Below are positions 15,695 through 23,964 of a stretch of DNA of 38,345 nucleotides, piece after piece; position 1 is the stretch's first letter, and each line of letters opens with the position of its first letter. The notes under the pieces were generated by a model, which saw only the letters and a list, made by a program, of their open reading frames with translations, searched no databases and was not told where the DNA came from. The DNA is from Methylobacteriaceae bacterium (GTDB lineage Bacteria > Pseudomonadota > Alphaproteobacteria > Rhizobiales > Beijerinckiaceae): contig JAFAME010000260.1 in the NCBI GenBank assembly GCA_019233695.1, positions 1 through 38,345 of the forward strand, written 5' to 3'. A program made the translations under genes and the position numbers.

Positions 15695-16483
15695 GTGATC
15701 ACCGGAGCAACCAAAATCTTTTTCATGCTTGCTCATCCGATCGACCATGTTCGGTCGCCCGAGATATTCAATCCGATCTTCGAAGCACGCGGCATCGACG
15801 CCGTCATGGTCCCCCTGGACCTCCATCCCGACGACTTTTCGGCCGGGTGGAACGCCATGCGAGGAATGCGCAATCTGGGTGGTTGCATCGTCAGCGTGCC
15901 GCTGAAGGAGGCGGCGTTTCAGCTCGCTGATATGGCCGAGGACTCGGCGGCAGCGGTTCGCGCGGCCAATGTCGTCCGCCGCGAGGATGACGGCCGTCTG
16001 GTCTGCGCCAATTTCGATGGCCGCGGATTCATGGCCGGCCTGCTCCGGAACGGAAGGGATGCGGAGGGCCGTGACGTCCTGCTGGTTGGAGCCGGGGGCG
16101 CTGGCACTGCAATCGCGTTTGCCCTGGCAGAAGCCGGCGCCGTGTCAATCAGGGTTGCCGAAATCGACAATGATCGCGCCGTTCGCCTGGCGGCAGCGAT
16201 AAGGCAGCACTATCCGGACTTCACCATCACGGTCGGCAATGGCGATCCGACGGGGTGCAACCTCGTCGTCAACGCCACGCCCTGCGGACTTCGTCCGGAA
16301 ACTGATCCGCTGCCTCTCGATGTCACGAAGTTGACGCCGGCCATGCTGGTGGCCGATATCGTCATGAAGCCGGCGACGACCCCCCTCCTGGCCGCAGCGC
16401 AGCGAGCCGGCTGCGACGTTCGCTTCGGGGCGGGGATGCTCGACAGCCAAGCCGAGCTGATCATGACGTTCTTCGGCTATTAA
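15695..16483 (+). CDS. Shikimate/quinate dehydrogenase-like (AroE family) oxidoreductase
   Basis: This 262-residue protein with the AroE two-domain layout keeps the catalytic lysine K71 (SVPLK), aspartate D108 (NFDGRG) and late Q252 (GMLDSQ). The substrate-carboxylate loop HSxSP reads HVRSP, so the first serine is V19 while S21 remains. The cofactor loop VGAGGAGTA is followed by AEIDNDRA, acidic where NADP enzymes have NRT, suggesting NAD preference. It stands alone, not in an aromatic biosynthesis operon. A catabolic role on a quinate-like or other cyclic hydroxy acid is likely (inference). The start is a GTG at 15695, just past the inverted repeat. It converges on the SDR gene with 13 bases between stops. 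Confidence 0.84.
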   Translation: MITGATKIFFMLAHPIDHVRSPEIFNPIFEARGIDAVMVPLDLHPDDFSAGWNAMRGMRNLGGCIVSVPLKEAAFQLADMAEDSAAAVRAANVVRREDDGRLVCANFDGRGFMAGLLRNGRDAEGRDVLLVGAGGAGTAIAFALAEAGAVSIRVAEIDNDRAVRLAAAIRQHYPDFTITVGNGDPTGCNLVVNATPCGLRPETDPLPLDVTKLTPAMLVADIVMKPATTPLLAAAQRAGCDVRFGAGMLDSQAELIMTFFGY

Positions 16484-16496
16484 GGTCCGAGCCGGT

Positions 16497-17279
16497 TCAC
16501 GGCTGCGAGGCGTAAGCGTTGTAGGCTGTCATAGCGAGCCAGCCGCAATCGATCGGCATGGTCACACCGGTAATGGCGGCAGCCTGCGGCGAGCACAGGA
16601 AAAAGATCGCGTCTGCGACTTCGCTCGGCGCGACGAACCGGCGCAGCGCCGATCCCCGGATGACCACATCGGGATCGCGCTCGCCCTTTTCGATGCGCGC
16701 CTGCATTGCCGGGGTGAGGGTATAGCCCGGCGCGACGGCATTGACGCGGACGCCCTTTGGGCCGAAGTCCGCCGCCATGATCTCGGTCAGCATTTTCAAT
16801 CCCGCCTTCCCGACCGCGTAGCCGACCTGCGCCGAGGCTCGGAACGAAGTAAGCGAACACAGATTGACGATCGACCCATGCCTAGCCGCGCACATCGCCT
16901 GGCCGAAGGCGCGCGAAGCAAGCAAGGTACCTCGGACATTGACCTGCCAGAGCCGATCGAATTCGGCCATATCCATCTCGAGCAAATGCACCGCGTTCTG
17001 CAGGAGGCCGCCGGAATTGACGAGCACGTTCGGCGCGCCGTGTTCGGCCGCCACCGCATCGGCGAAGGTCGCCACCGCCTCATCGCTGGCGAGGTCGACG
17101 TGGTAGTAGGTTGCTTTCTGGCCTTTGTGTTCGAGCTCGGCGGCAAGACGTTCTCCCCGCGTCGAATCGACGTCGCCGATGATCACGTTCGCGCCGCTCT
17201 CGGCGAAACGTCGCGCCGTTGCCTCCCCGATGCCGCTCGCACCGCCTGTGACGACGGCGACTCTATGCTGTTCAGCCAT
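16497..17279 (-). CDS. Short-chain dehydrogenase/reductase (classical SDR)
   Basis: This is a 260-residue classical SDR with TGGASGIG near residue 11, NSGG in place of NAGG, an active-site serine in LCSLTS and the catalytic YAVGK tetrad segment. The acidic GDVD after the second strand points to NAD(H). It is the last gene of the minus-strand hydantoinase operon, and its ATG at 17279 overlaps the isomerase stop by 8 bases. The longer upstream frame overlaps the isomerase gene and is rejected. Likely role: oxidation or reduction of a sugar-acid-like or cyclitol-like intermediate made by the operon's other enzymes (inference). Confidence 0.88.
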   Translation of the reverse strand: MAEQHRVAVVTGGASGIGEATARRFAESGANVIIGDVDSTRGERLAAELEHKGQKATYYHVDLASDEAVATFADAVAAEHGAPNVLVNSGGLLQNAVHLLEMDMAEFDRLWQVNVRGTLLASRAFGQAMCAARHGSIVNLCSLTSFRASAQVGYAVGKAGLKMLTEIMAADFGPKGVRVNAVAPGYTLTPAMQARIEKGERDPDVVIRGSALRRFVAPSEVADAIFFLCSPQAAAITGVTMPIDCGWLAMTAYNAYASQP

Positions 17280-18141
17280 ATCGACGCTCAGATCCCTTGG
17301 GACGCAGCGGCCCGATATACGGAGCGCAGCGTTCGATTCCGATTCGGACGGCTTCGTCAGGGTCGCGCGTCCACCAATCCAGCTCGGAAAAGATTTCGAG
17401 CTCGAACGGTCCTTCGTAGCCGAGGTCGTCGAGCCAACCGCGGATGCGCGGAAAATTAACCACGCCGTCGCCGACCATGCCGCGGTCGCGTAGATTTCGC
17501 GTGAGCACCAGCCAGTCGCAATAGTGGAACGTGATGATCCGGTCCCGGCCGGCGCGGCGCAGTTCCGACTCGAAGGCAGGATCCCACCAGCAGTGATAGA
17601 CATCAACGACCAGCGCGGCCGCGTCGCCCAGTTCGTCGCAGAGATCGTTCGCACCCGAGATAAGGTTGAGCACACTGCGATCAGCTGCATACATCGGGTG
17701 CAGCGGTTCGAGACCGAGCTTGACACCCCTTGCGGCCGCGTGCGGGGCGAGTTCGAACAACGCGTCGCGTACCCGTGAGCGCTGTCCGGCGATATCCTTG
17801 TCGCCGTGGGCCAGCCCGCCGATCACCATCACCACGCAGGGCGCGCCGATCTTGGCCGCGGCATCGAGGATGCGTTTGTTCGCCTCGATGGCGCGCCGGA
17901 AGGCCTCGGAATCGAGTTCATTGACCCATGCGCTTGTGCAGAGGGAGGCGACCCACATGTCGGCTTGCCGCAAATGCCGCGCCGCGGCGGATACGCCGTA
18001 GTCGTTCAGAAAGTGCCGCCACACGGCAATGCCGTGCAGACCGTGACGGGCATAGCCTTCAATGGCCTCAGGCAGCGACCACTTCGGCGTCGTAATCTGG
18101 TTGATCGCGAAGCGCGACAGATCCTCGGCAGCAAAGCTCAT
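17272..18141 (-). CDS. Sugar phosphate isomerase/epimerase-like TIM-barrel protein (AP_endonuc_2 fold)
   Basis: This is a 289-residue xylose-isomerase-like TIM barrel. Likely metal ligands are visible in the order expected for the family: glutamate in LGLEPLHP, aspartate in LVVDVYHCWWDP, histidine in ITFHYCDW and glutamate in FELEIFS. Members act as keto-sugar epimerases, hydroxypyruvate isomerases, inosose dehydratases or 3-dehydroshikimate dehydratases, so the reaction is open. The ATG at 18141 overlaps the hydantoinase stop (ATGA), and its own stop overlaps the SDR start. All three genes are therefore co-translated. Confidence 0.87.
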   Translation of the reverse strand: MSFAAEDLSRFAINQITTPKWSLPEAIEGYARHGLHGIAVWRHFLNDYGVSAAARHLRQADMWVASLCTSAWVNELDSEAFRRAIEANKRILDAAAKIGAPCVVMVIGGLAHGDKDIAGQRSRVRDALFELAPHAAARGVKLGLEPLHPMYAADRSVLNLISGANDLCDELGDAAALVVDVYHCWWDPAFESELRRAGRDRIITFHYCDWLVLTRNLRDRGMVGDGVVNFPRIRGWLDDLGYEGPFELEIFSELDWWTRDPDEAVRIGIERCAPYIGPLRPKGSERRYG

Positions 18142-21100
18142 TGGGATGCTGCAATCCGCATGCGTCTGGCGGCCGTCGCTGCCTCGTCGATAATAATTGA
18201 GCCCGCGACGAAGACGATGCCGTGGTTCGCTTTGGCATAGGTGGGCGAAATCTTTTCATTCTCGAGGTCGGCGCGGATCAGATCGAGCGAGCGCTTGAGC
18301 GGGTCGCCATATCCGCCGCCGCCGGCCTGCTCGTGGCGAATGACGAAGTCGCGGCCGATATCCCGCGTGATCTTGCTCGGAAGGACTTCCGGAGTCCCGT
18401 CCGGATCGAGGATGTTGCGTGAGGGGGCGCCGGCCTTCCCCCCGAAAAGCCCATAGGGCGGATGGTCGTGCCGATCGGCGCGTATCTGCAACACGGCGTC
18501 CTCCGCCAGAAGCCGATATTGCCGCACGAGGCCGAGCCCGCCGCGGAACTCGCCCGCGCCGCAGGAGTCTTCACGCAGGCCATAGGCTTCCATGATCAGG
18601 GGATAACGGGCTTCAAGCGTCTCGATCGGCAGGTTTGACATATTCTGGGACGGATTGGTGACGCCCTCGATGCCGTCTTTGGTCGCGCGTCCACCCCAGG
18701 CTCCGTTGATCATGTCGACCAGGACGAAGGGTTCACGCGTCGTCTTGCTATGGCCGCCGAACGCCACGACCGTGTTGCCGCCCTCTCCCGCCGCCATGAG
18801 CCTGGTAGGCACGATCTTGGAGAGGGCGCCCAGGACGGTATCGACGACGCGATAGCCGGTGAGAGCGCGAGCCGCGACGGGTGCCGGCATGACGGGGTTA
18901 AGCACCGAGCCTTGCGGCGCCGTCACGGTGATGCAGCGATAGACGCCGGCGTTGTTGGGGACGTCCTGATCGAGGGCGCAGCGGACCGAGAGATAGGTAG
19001 AGGACTTCGTGAAGGACAGGGTCGAGTTGATCGCCCCGCGAACCTGCGGCGAGGAGCCGGCGAAATCAACGTAGAGGTGCTCGCCCGCGACAGTGATTTT
19101 GCAGACGATCGGGATCGCGTCGGGAGAAAAGCCATCGCCATCGATGTAGTCGGTAAAGGAATATTCCCCATCGGGCCAGGATGCGATCGCCTTGCGGGTC
19201 AATTCCTCGCCATAGTCCAGCAAGGCATCGAAATATCCTTCGAGCTCTTCCTCGCCGTAGCGCTCGACGAGCCGGTGCAGCTCACGATCGCCGATGTTGC
19301 AGGTGGCATATTGCGCCTCGAGATCGCCGACCACGAGTTCCGGGAGACGTACGTTCTTGCGGATGATGCCGATGAGCGTTTCGTTGATCGCCCCTTTGTC
19401 ATAAAGCTTCATGGGCGGGATGCGGAGGCCTTCCTGATAGATCTCCGTCGAGTCGCTGGCGTTCGAGCCCGGCACCCGGCCGCCGACATCGCAATGATGC
19501 GCAACCACGACTGAAAAGCCCTGCAGCCGGCTGCCGACAAAAATCGGCTTGAACATGAAAATGTCGGGAAGGTGCATGCCCCCTTCGTAGGGATCGTTCA
19601 GCACGATGATGTCGCCTGGTGCGACATTGCCGGCAAACCGGCGCATGACGACATCCATGGCGTCCGGCACGGCGCCGAGATGAAGCGCGACCGTCTTGGC
19701 CTGGCAAAGGATCCTTCCCTTCCTATCGCAAAGCGTCACCGAATAGTCGAGCACGTCGCGCACGATGGGAGAGCGGGCCGTCCGCATGACGGCGTAGGCC
19801 ATGTCGTCGACGATCGCATCCAAAGCATTCTTGATGACAGCGAAGGTAGTCGGGTCATGAGCCGGTTGCTGCGTGGCTTTCTGTACTGCCGGCCCGCTCA
19901 AGTCGGCGATGATGTTGCCGAAACGGTCAGTCGATACCGTAACTCCCGGTGAAATCACGATGGTCGTATCCTGGCTTTCGAAAATAATTGGACCTTTGGC
20001 CTCGCCTGAGAACCCGGCGCGGCTGCGGACGGGTGTGTCCACCCATCGCTGTTCGCGATCAAAATAGATGCGTCGGACAGCGGCCGGTTTCGGCATGTCC
20101 GCCGCTGGACAGCCGGGCGCGAAATCGAGCCCGTGCTCGCCGGTTCCACTGGCCCGCAAGCGAATGCTGACGGTCTCGACGTCGTCGCTCGATGCGTAGC
20201 CGTAGGTCGCCTTGTAGGCCGCGAGGAAGGCCTTGCGCAGGTCGTCGCGGTCGGCCTCGGAGACCCGCGCGGGGAGGGGGATCGGCAATTCCGAATCCTG
20301 TCCCCGAAAGCGCAGGTCGAGGTCGAAGTCGAAGACGATGCTGCCTTCCCCGTAGCCTTCCCGCGCGAGCGCGTCGATTGCCTCGCACCGGAGATCCGCG
20401 ATGAGCCTGTTTGCCTCGATCGGCGACAGTTGATGGAGGAGGCACCGCAGCGAACGCAGGAAGTACCGCTCGACGCGGCCGGCCAGCATCCCCATGGCGG
20501 TGAAGACGCCCGGCGCATGCGGAATCAGGACCCGCGAGATCCCCAGCATTGCGGCAAGGTCGCACGCATGTACCGGTCCAGACCCACCGAAGGCCAGCAA
20601 AGTGAAGTCGCGCGGGTCGACACCACGTTCCACGGTGACGGCCTTGATAGCCCGCGCCATGTTGGCGTTTGCGACCTCGCGAACGCCGAGGGCGGCTTCT
20701 TCCGCCGAGACGCCGAGCGGTCGGGCGAGGTCGCGTTCGATCGCCGCCCGCGCGCTCTCACGATCAAGTTCCAATGTTCCGCCTGCGAGGACGGACGGCA
20801 GGAAGCCGAGCGCCACGTTGGCGTCGGTCACGGTCGGGGAGGTGCCGCCGGTGCCGTAGCAGACGGGTCCGGGGACGGCGCCCGCCGATTGAGGGCCGAC
20901 GCGCAGAAGACCTCCGGCGTCCGCGCAGGCAATGGAGCCGGCACCGTTGCCCACCTCGGCAACGTCAACGGTCGGCACGCGCATGAGATACCCGCCCGCC
21001 TTGATGAAGCGACTCGGCGTCGAAATGCCGGCGCGGAACTCGTATTCGCTGGTGCGCGAGAGTTGACCCTTGTGGATCAGGGAGGCCGAGGCCGTGGTGC

Positions 21101-21968
21101 CGCCCATGTCGAAGACGATCAGGTTGTCTTCCCCGGCTGCAAAGCCGAGAGCCCCGGCCCCGACGACGCCGGCCGACCGGCCGGACGAAATGAAGAAGAC
21201 CGGCTTTTCCTGCGCCAAGCGGGCATTCGAGAGTCCGCCGTTCGAATTGCCGATGAGAAGCGGTGCCGACAGGCCGATGTCGCGCAACCCCTGCTCAAGC
21301 CGCCTGAAATAGCCGCGCAGTGCGGGCAGGACATAGGCATTGACGGCCGTCGTCGAGGTCCGCTCATACTCTCGGATCTCGGGCAACACGGATATCGAAG
21401 ACGTGATCCAGATCTCGGGAAAGTTTTCGCGGAACGTACGCTCGGCCTTCGCCTCGTTTTCCGGATTGCGGTAGGAGTTCAGGAAGCAGATGGCGACCGA
21501 TTCGACGCCTTCGGCTCTGTAGAACGTCCCGATGTCGATGATCTGGGCCTCATCAAGAGATTTCAGGACCCGGCCGTCCGCGGTGACGCGCTCGTCGACT
21601 TCCCTGCGGTAGCGTCGAGCCACGAGCGGCGCAGGCTTGTCCCAGTTCAGGTCGAACATCGTCGGGGTGCGGACCCGGCCGATCTCGAGGACGTCCCGAA
21701 AGCCCTTGGTGGTGATCAAACCCGATTTGGCGCCGCTCTTCTGGAGCAGCGTATTCGAGCCCACCGTCGTGCCATGCAGAACTTGCAGAACGTCGCTCAT
21801 AGCCAAACCGGCGTTCGCGACAATCTGTTGGACGCCGGTCAGCACCGCCTCCTCCGGATGCGCGGGCGTCGACGGGATCTTGCTGGAAAAGACGCGGCCG
21901 GCGTCGTCTAGCAGGACGAGGTCGGTGAACGTTCCACCGATATCAATTGCGATCCTCGCGATTGCCAC
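18138..21968 (-). CDS. Fused hydantoinase A/B (HyuA-HyuB; 5-oxoprolinase family)
   Basis: This is a 1276-residue single-chain protein combining the ATP-dependent HyuA half and the HyuB half, as in 5-oxoprolinase. The first half has IDIGGTFTDLVLLD at about 7-20, GTTVGSNTLLQ near 65 and the second phosphate-type motif VFDMGGTTAS near 290. The second half starts around 705 (TFAVIKNALDAI) and includes NDPYEGGMHLPD from N791 and the HHCDVGG metal-type motif. The family hydrolyses five-membered lactams or hydantoins, or carboxylates ketones (acetone/acetophenone carboxylase relatives). The start is GTG at 21968, with a weak ribosome site. It opens a three-gene overlapping operon and shares a 213-base divergent region with the dehydratase. 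Confidence 0.92.
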   Translation of the reverse strand: MAIARIAIDIGGTFTDLVLLDDAGRVFSSKIPSTPAHPEEAVLTGVQQIVANAGLAMSDVLQVLHGTTVGSNTLLQKSGAKSGLITTKGFRDVLEIGRVRTPTMFDLNWDKPAPLVARRYRREVDERVTADGRVLKSLDEAQIIDIGTFYRAEGVESVAICFLNSYRNPENEAKAERTFRENFPEIWITSSISVLPEIREYERTSTTAVNAYVLPALRGYFRRLEQGLRDIGLSAPLLIGNSNGGLSNARLAQEKPVFFISSGRSAGVVGAGALGFAAGEDNLIVFDMGGTTASASLIHKGQLSRTSEYEFRAGISTPSRFIKAGGYLMRVPTVDVAEVGNGAGSIACADAGGLLRVGPQSAGAVPGPVCYGTGGTSPTVTDANVALGFLPSVLAGGTLELDRESARAAIERDLARPLGVSAEEAALGVREVANANMARAIKAVTVERGVDPRDFTLLAFGGSGPVHACDLAAMLGISRVLIPHAPGVFTAMGMLAGRVERYFLRSLRCLLHQLSPIEANRLIADLRCEAIDALAREGYGEGSIVFDFDLDLRFRGQDSELPIPLPARVSEADRDDLRKAFLAAYKATYGYASSDDVETVSIRLRASGTGEHGLDFAPGCPAADMPKPAAVRRIYFDREQRWVDTPVRSRAGFSGEAKGPIIFESQDTTIVISPGVTVSTDRFGNIIADLSGPAVQKATQQPAHDPTTFAVIKNALDAIVDDMAYAVMRTARSPIVRDVLDYSVTLCDRKGRILCQAKTVALHLGAVPDAMDVVMRRFAGNVAPGDIIVLNDPYEGGMHLPDIFMFKPIFVGSRLQGFSVVVAHHCDVGGRVPGSNASDSTEIYQEGLRIPPMKLYDKGAINETLIGIIRKNVRLPELVVGDLEAQYATCNIGDRELHRLVERYGEEELEGYFDALLDYGEELTRKAIASWPDGEYSFTDYIDGDGFSPDAIPIVCKITVAGEHLYVDFAGSSPQVRGAINSTLSFTKSSTYLSVRCALDQDVPNNAGVYRCITVTAPQGSVLNPVMPAPVAARALTGYRVVDTVLGALSKIVPTRLMAAGEGGNTVVAFGGHSKTTREPFVLVDMINGAWGGRATKDGIEGVTNPSQNMSNLPIETLEARYPLIMEAYGLREDSCGAGEFRGGLGLVRQYRLLAEDAVLQIRADRHDHPPYGLFGGKAGAPSRNILDPDGTPEVLPSKITRDIGRDFVIRHEQAGGGGYGDPLKRSLDLIRADLENEKISPTYAKANHGIVFVAGSIIIDEAATAARRMRIAASQ

Positions 21969-21991
21969 GACGCTGCCTGCGGTCGACTCAA

Positions 21992-21999
21992 TGTCGACA
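21992..21999. promoter_or_regulatory. Candidate GntR operator TGTCGACA (hydantoinase side)
   Basis: This perfect palindrome is 24 bases upstream of the hydantoinase GTG and lies in its presumed promoter/leader. The GT..AC half-site pattern is what FadR-type GntR regulators commonly recognise. The regulator gene is in the neighbouring divergent operon. Confidence 0.5.
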
Positions 22000-22021
22000 T
22001 GAATATGGGTCCGTCACGTGG

Positions 22022-22036
22022 GTGTCAACTCGACAC
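22022..22036. promoter_or_regulatory. Inverted repeat GTGTC-N5-GACAC
   Basis: This perfect 5-base inverted repeat (GTGTC at 22022-22026, GACAC at 22032-22036) lies between the two TGTCGACA sites and resembles the same site with a wider centre. It could be a third, spaced operator. Confidence 0.3.
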
Positions 22037-22079
22037 GGCTTCGCTCGCGGCTCCCCAAGCCGACGCAGAGTCGTCATTG

Positions 22080-22087
22080 TGTCGACA
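22080..22087. promoter_or_regulatory. Candidate GntR operator TGTCGACA (dehydratase side)
   Basis: This perfect palindrome within ATTGTGTCGACAAAA is 94 bases upstream of the dehydratase ATG. Its centre lies 88 bases from the centre of the other site in this divergent gap (about eight helical turns), so one regulator could bind both and control both operons. Confidence 0.5.
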
Positions 22088-22181
22088 AAAGAGAGCATTG
22101 CTGTTATGCCTGCGTCGCCGGCGACTAGCCCGCCACATTGGATCGCAATGGCAATCTTCGGCAACAGAGAAAGGGCTCGAA

Positions 22182-23909
22182 ATGGCCGGGGGCGCCCGTC
22201 CGCTGCGTAGCGAGGCCTGGTTCAAGCGCATCGACAACACAGGTTTCGAACACCGCACGCACCTTAAGGCGCGCGGGGCGCTCCCCGACATGTTTCAGGG
22301 CAAGCCCGTGATTGGCGTTGCGAATTCGGCCTCTGACCTGGTCCCTTGCAATGCCCATCTGACGACCTTGGCGGAATGGGTGTCGAAGGGCGTCCTCGAA
22401 GCGGGCGGGTACCCGCTCGTCTTCTCGACCATGTCGATCGGTGATTCCATCATGCGACCGAGCGGGATGCTGTTCCGCAATCTGATGAGCATGGAACTCG
22501 AGGCGACGCTTCGCGCCAACCCCCTCGACGGCGTCGTCCTGCTCACCGGTTGTGACAACACGGCGCCCGCCTACATGATGGGGGCGGCAAGCGTCGATCT
22601 GCCGACAATCGTCGTCCACGGCGGCCCGATGATAAGCGGCCGGGTCGGCGGCCGATCCGTCGGCTCGGGAACCGACATCTTCAAGATGCACGCCGAATAT
22701 CGCGCCGGCCGCATGTCACAAGACGCGTTTCTTGATGCCGAATACGGCATGTCGCGCAGCAACGGCCATTGCAACACCATGGGCACCGCAACCACCATGG
22801 GGTGCATTGCCGAGGCGTTGGGACTGAGCCTGCCCGGCACGGCAGCGATCCCCGCCGTCGACGGGCGGCGGCTCGGAACCTCCCAGCAAGCCGGGCGCCG
22901 CATTGTCGAGATGGTCCGCGAGGAACTCGCCTTTTCCAAGGTCGTCGACCGGCGCTCGCTCGAGAATGCGATCCGAGTCAACGCCGCGCTCGGGGGCAGT
23001 ACGAACGCTATCCTTCACATCATCGCCCTTGCGGGGCGGCTCGGGATCGAGCTGAGCTTGGCGGATTTCGAAGCAAACTGCCGCGACATTCCTCTTCTCG
23101 CCAATATCGTGCCGAACGGAAAATTCCTTGTCGAGGAATTTTATGGCGCGGGCGGCCTGCCCGCCCTGATGTTCCAGTTGCGCGACCGACTCAATCTCGA
23201 TGCGCGGACGGTTAGCGGACGATCGGTCGGGGCAAACATTGCCGGGGCCAAATCGGATGATCCGGTGGTGATCGCGCCCCTCGACGCGCCCGTGAAGCCA
23301 CAGAATGCCCTGCGAATCCTGACGGGAAATCTGGCGCCGCGAGGCGCCGTCATCAAGCCGTCAGTCGCAAGCCTGCACCTGCTTTGCCACACCGGCCCCG
23401 CTGTGGTCTTCGATAGCATCGAGGATCTGGACGCCCGTATCGACGACCCGGATCTATCCGTCGACGAGAACTCGGTCCTGGTTCTGAAGAATATCGGCCC
23501 GCGTGGTTATCCCGGGATGCCCGAACTCGGCAATATCCGCATCCCGGCCAAACTGCTCGCCCGTGGCGTTACGGACATGGTGCGCATCTCGGACGGGCGC
23601 ATGAGCGGCACGGCTTACGGCACCGTGGTGCTGCACGTTGCCCCGGAATCCTCGATCGGCGGGCCGCTGGCGCTCGTCCGGGACGGCGATTGGATCACTC
23701 TCGACGTCGCGGCCGGCCTGCTTGACGTCGATGTCACGACCGAAGAGCTGGCGCGACGCCGCGCGGAGGCGCAGGTGGTGATCTCGAAGCCCGCACGCGG
23801 GTATGAGCGCCTGTTCGTCGATCATGTCCTTCAGGCCGACCAGGGACTCGACTTCGACTTCCTGGTCGGCGGCAGCGGCGATTCCGTGCCGGACCGCCGG
23901 CCGTTTTGA
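22182..23909 (+). CDS. IlvD/Edd-family sugar-acid dehydratase (L-arabinonate/xylonate dehydratase-like)
   Basis: This is a 575-residue iron-sulfur dehydratase. Candidate [2Fe-2S] cysteines are C56 (DLVPCNAH), C124 (TGCDNTAP) and C197 (GHCNTMG). Their spacing of 68 and 73 equals that I recall for the Rhizobium L-arabinonate dehydratase. The likely base is S475 in GRMSGTAYG. The length and motifs fit the sugar-acid branch rather than biosynthetic IlvD. The ATG at 22182 has a GAAAGGG ribosome site; a longer reading from 21999 runs through the operator region and is rejected. It would convert an aldonic-type acid to a 2-keto-3-deoxy acid, a natural feed for the DapA-family enzyme at 6861. It is followed by the regulator gene. 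Confidence 0.9.
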   Translation: MAGGARPLRSEAWFKRIDNTGFEHRTHLKARGALPDMFQGKPVIGVANSASDLVPCNAHLTTLAEWVSKGVLEAGGYPLVFSTMSIGDSIMRPSGMLFRNLMSMELEATLRANPLDGVVLLTGCDNTAPAYMMGAASVDLPTIVVHGGPMISGRVGGRSVGSGTDIFKMHAEYRAGRMSQDAFLDAEYGMSRSNGHCNTMGTATTMGCIAEALGLSLPGTAAIPAVDGRRLGTSQQAGRRIVEMVREELAFSKVVDRRSLENAIRVNAALGGSTNAILHIIALAGRLGIELSLADFEANCRDIPLLANIVPNGKFLVEEFYGAGGLPALMFQLRDRLNLDARTVSGRSVGANIAGAKSDDPVVIAPLDAPVKPQNALRILTGNLAPRGAVIKPSVASLHLLCHTGPAVVFDSIEDLDARIDDPDLSVDENSVLVLKNIGPRGYPGMPELGNIRIPAKLLARGVTDMVRISDGRMSGTAYGTVVLHVAPESSIGGPLALVRDGDWITLDVAAGLLDVDVTTEELARRRAEAQVVISKPARGYERLFVDHVLQADQGLDFDFLVGGSGDSVPDRRPF

Positions 23910-23964
23910 TGCGAGGTCATCCGGCTCGCCTCGACGGCGACATCAAGGATTTAAGAGAACGTCG

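Noticed and set aside
20133-21911. Plus-strand open frame of about 590 codons opposite the hydantoinase gene
   Set aside because: The hydantoinase fusion is unmistakable; the opposite frame has only shadow composition.
21999-22181. Upstream start for the dehydratase (61 extra residues)
   Set aside because: The extra residues are Arg/Ala-rich and unlike the family; they cover the operator region, and a good ribosome site precedes the ATG at 22182.
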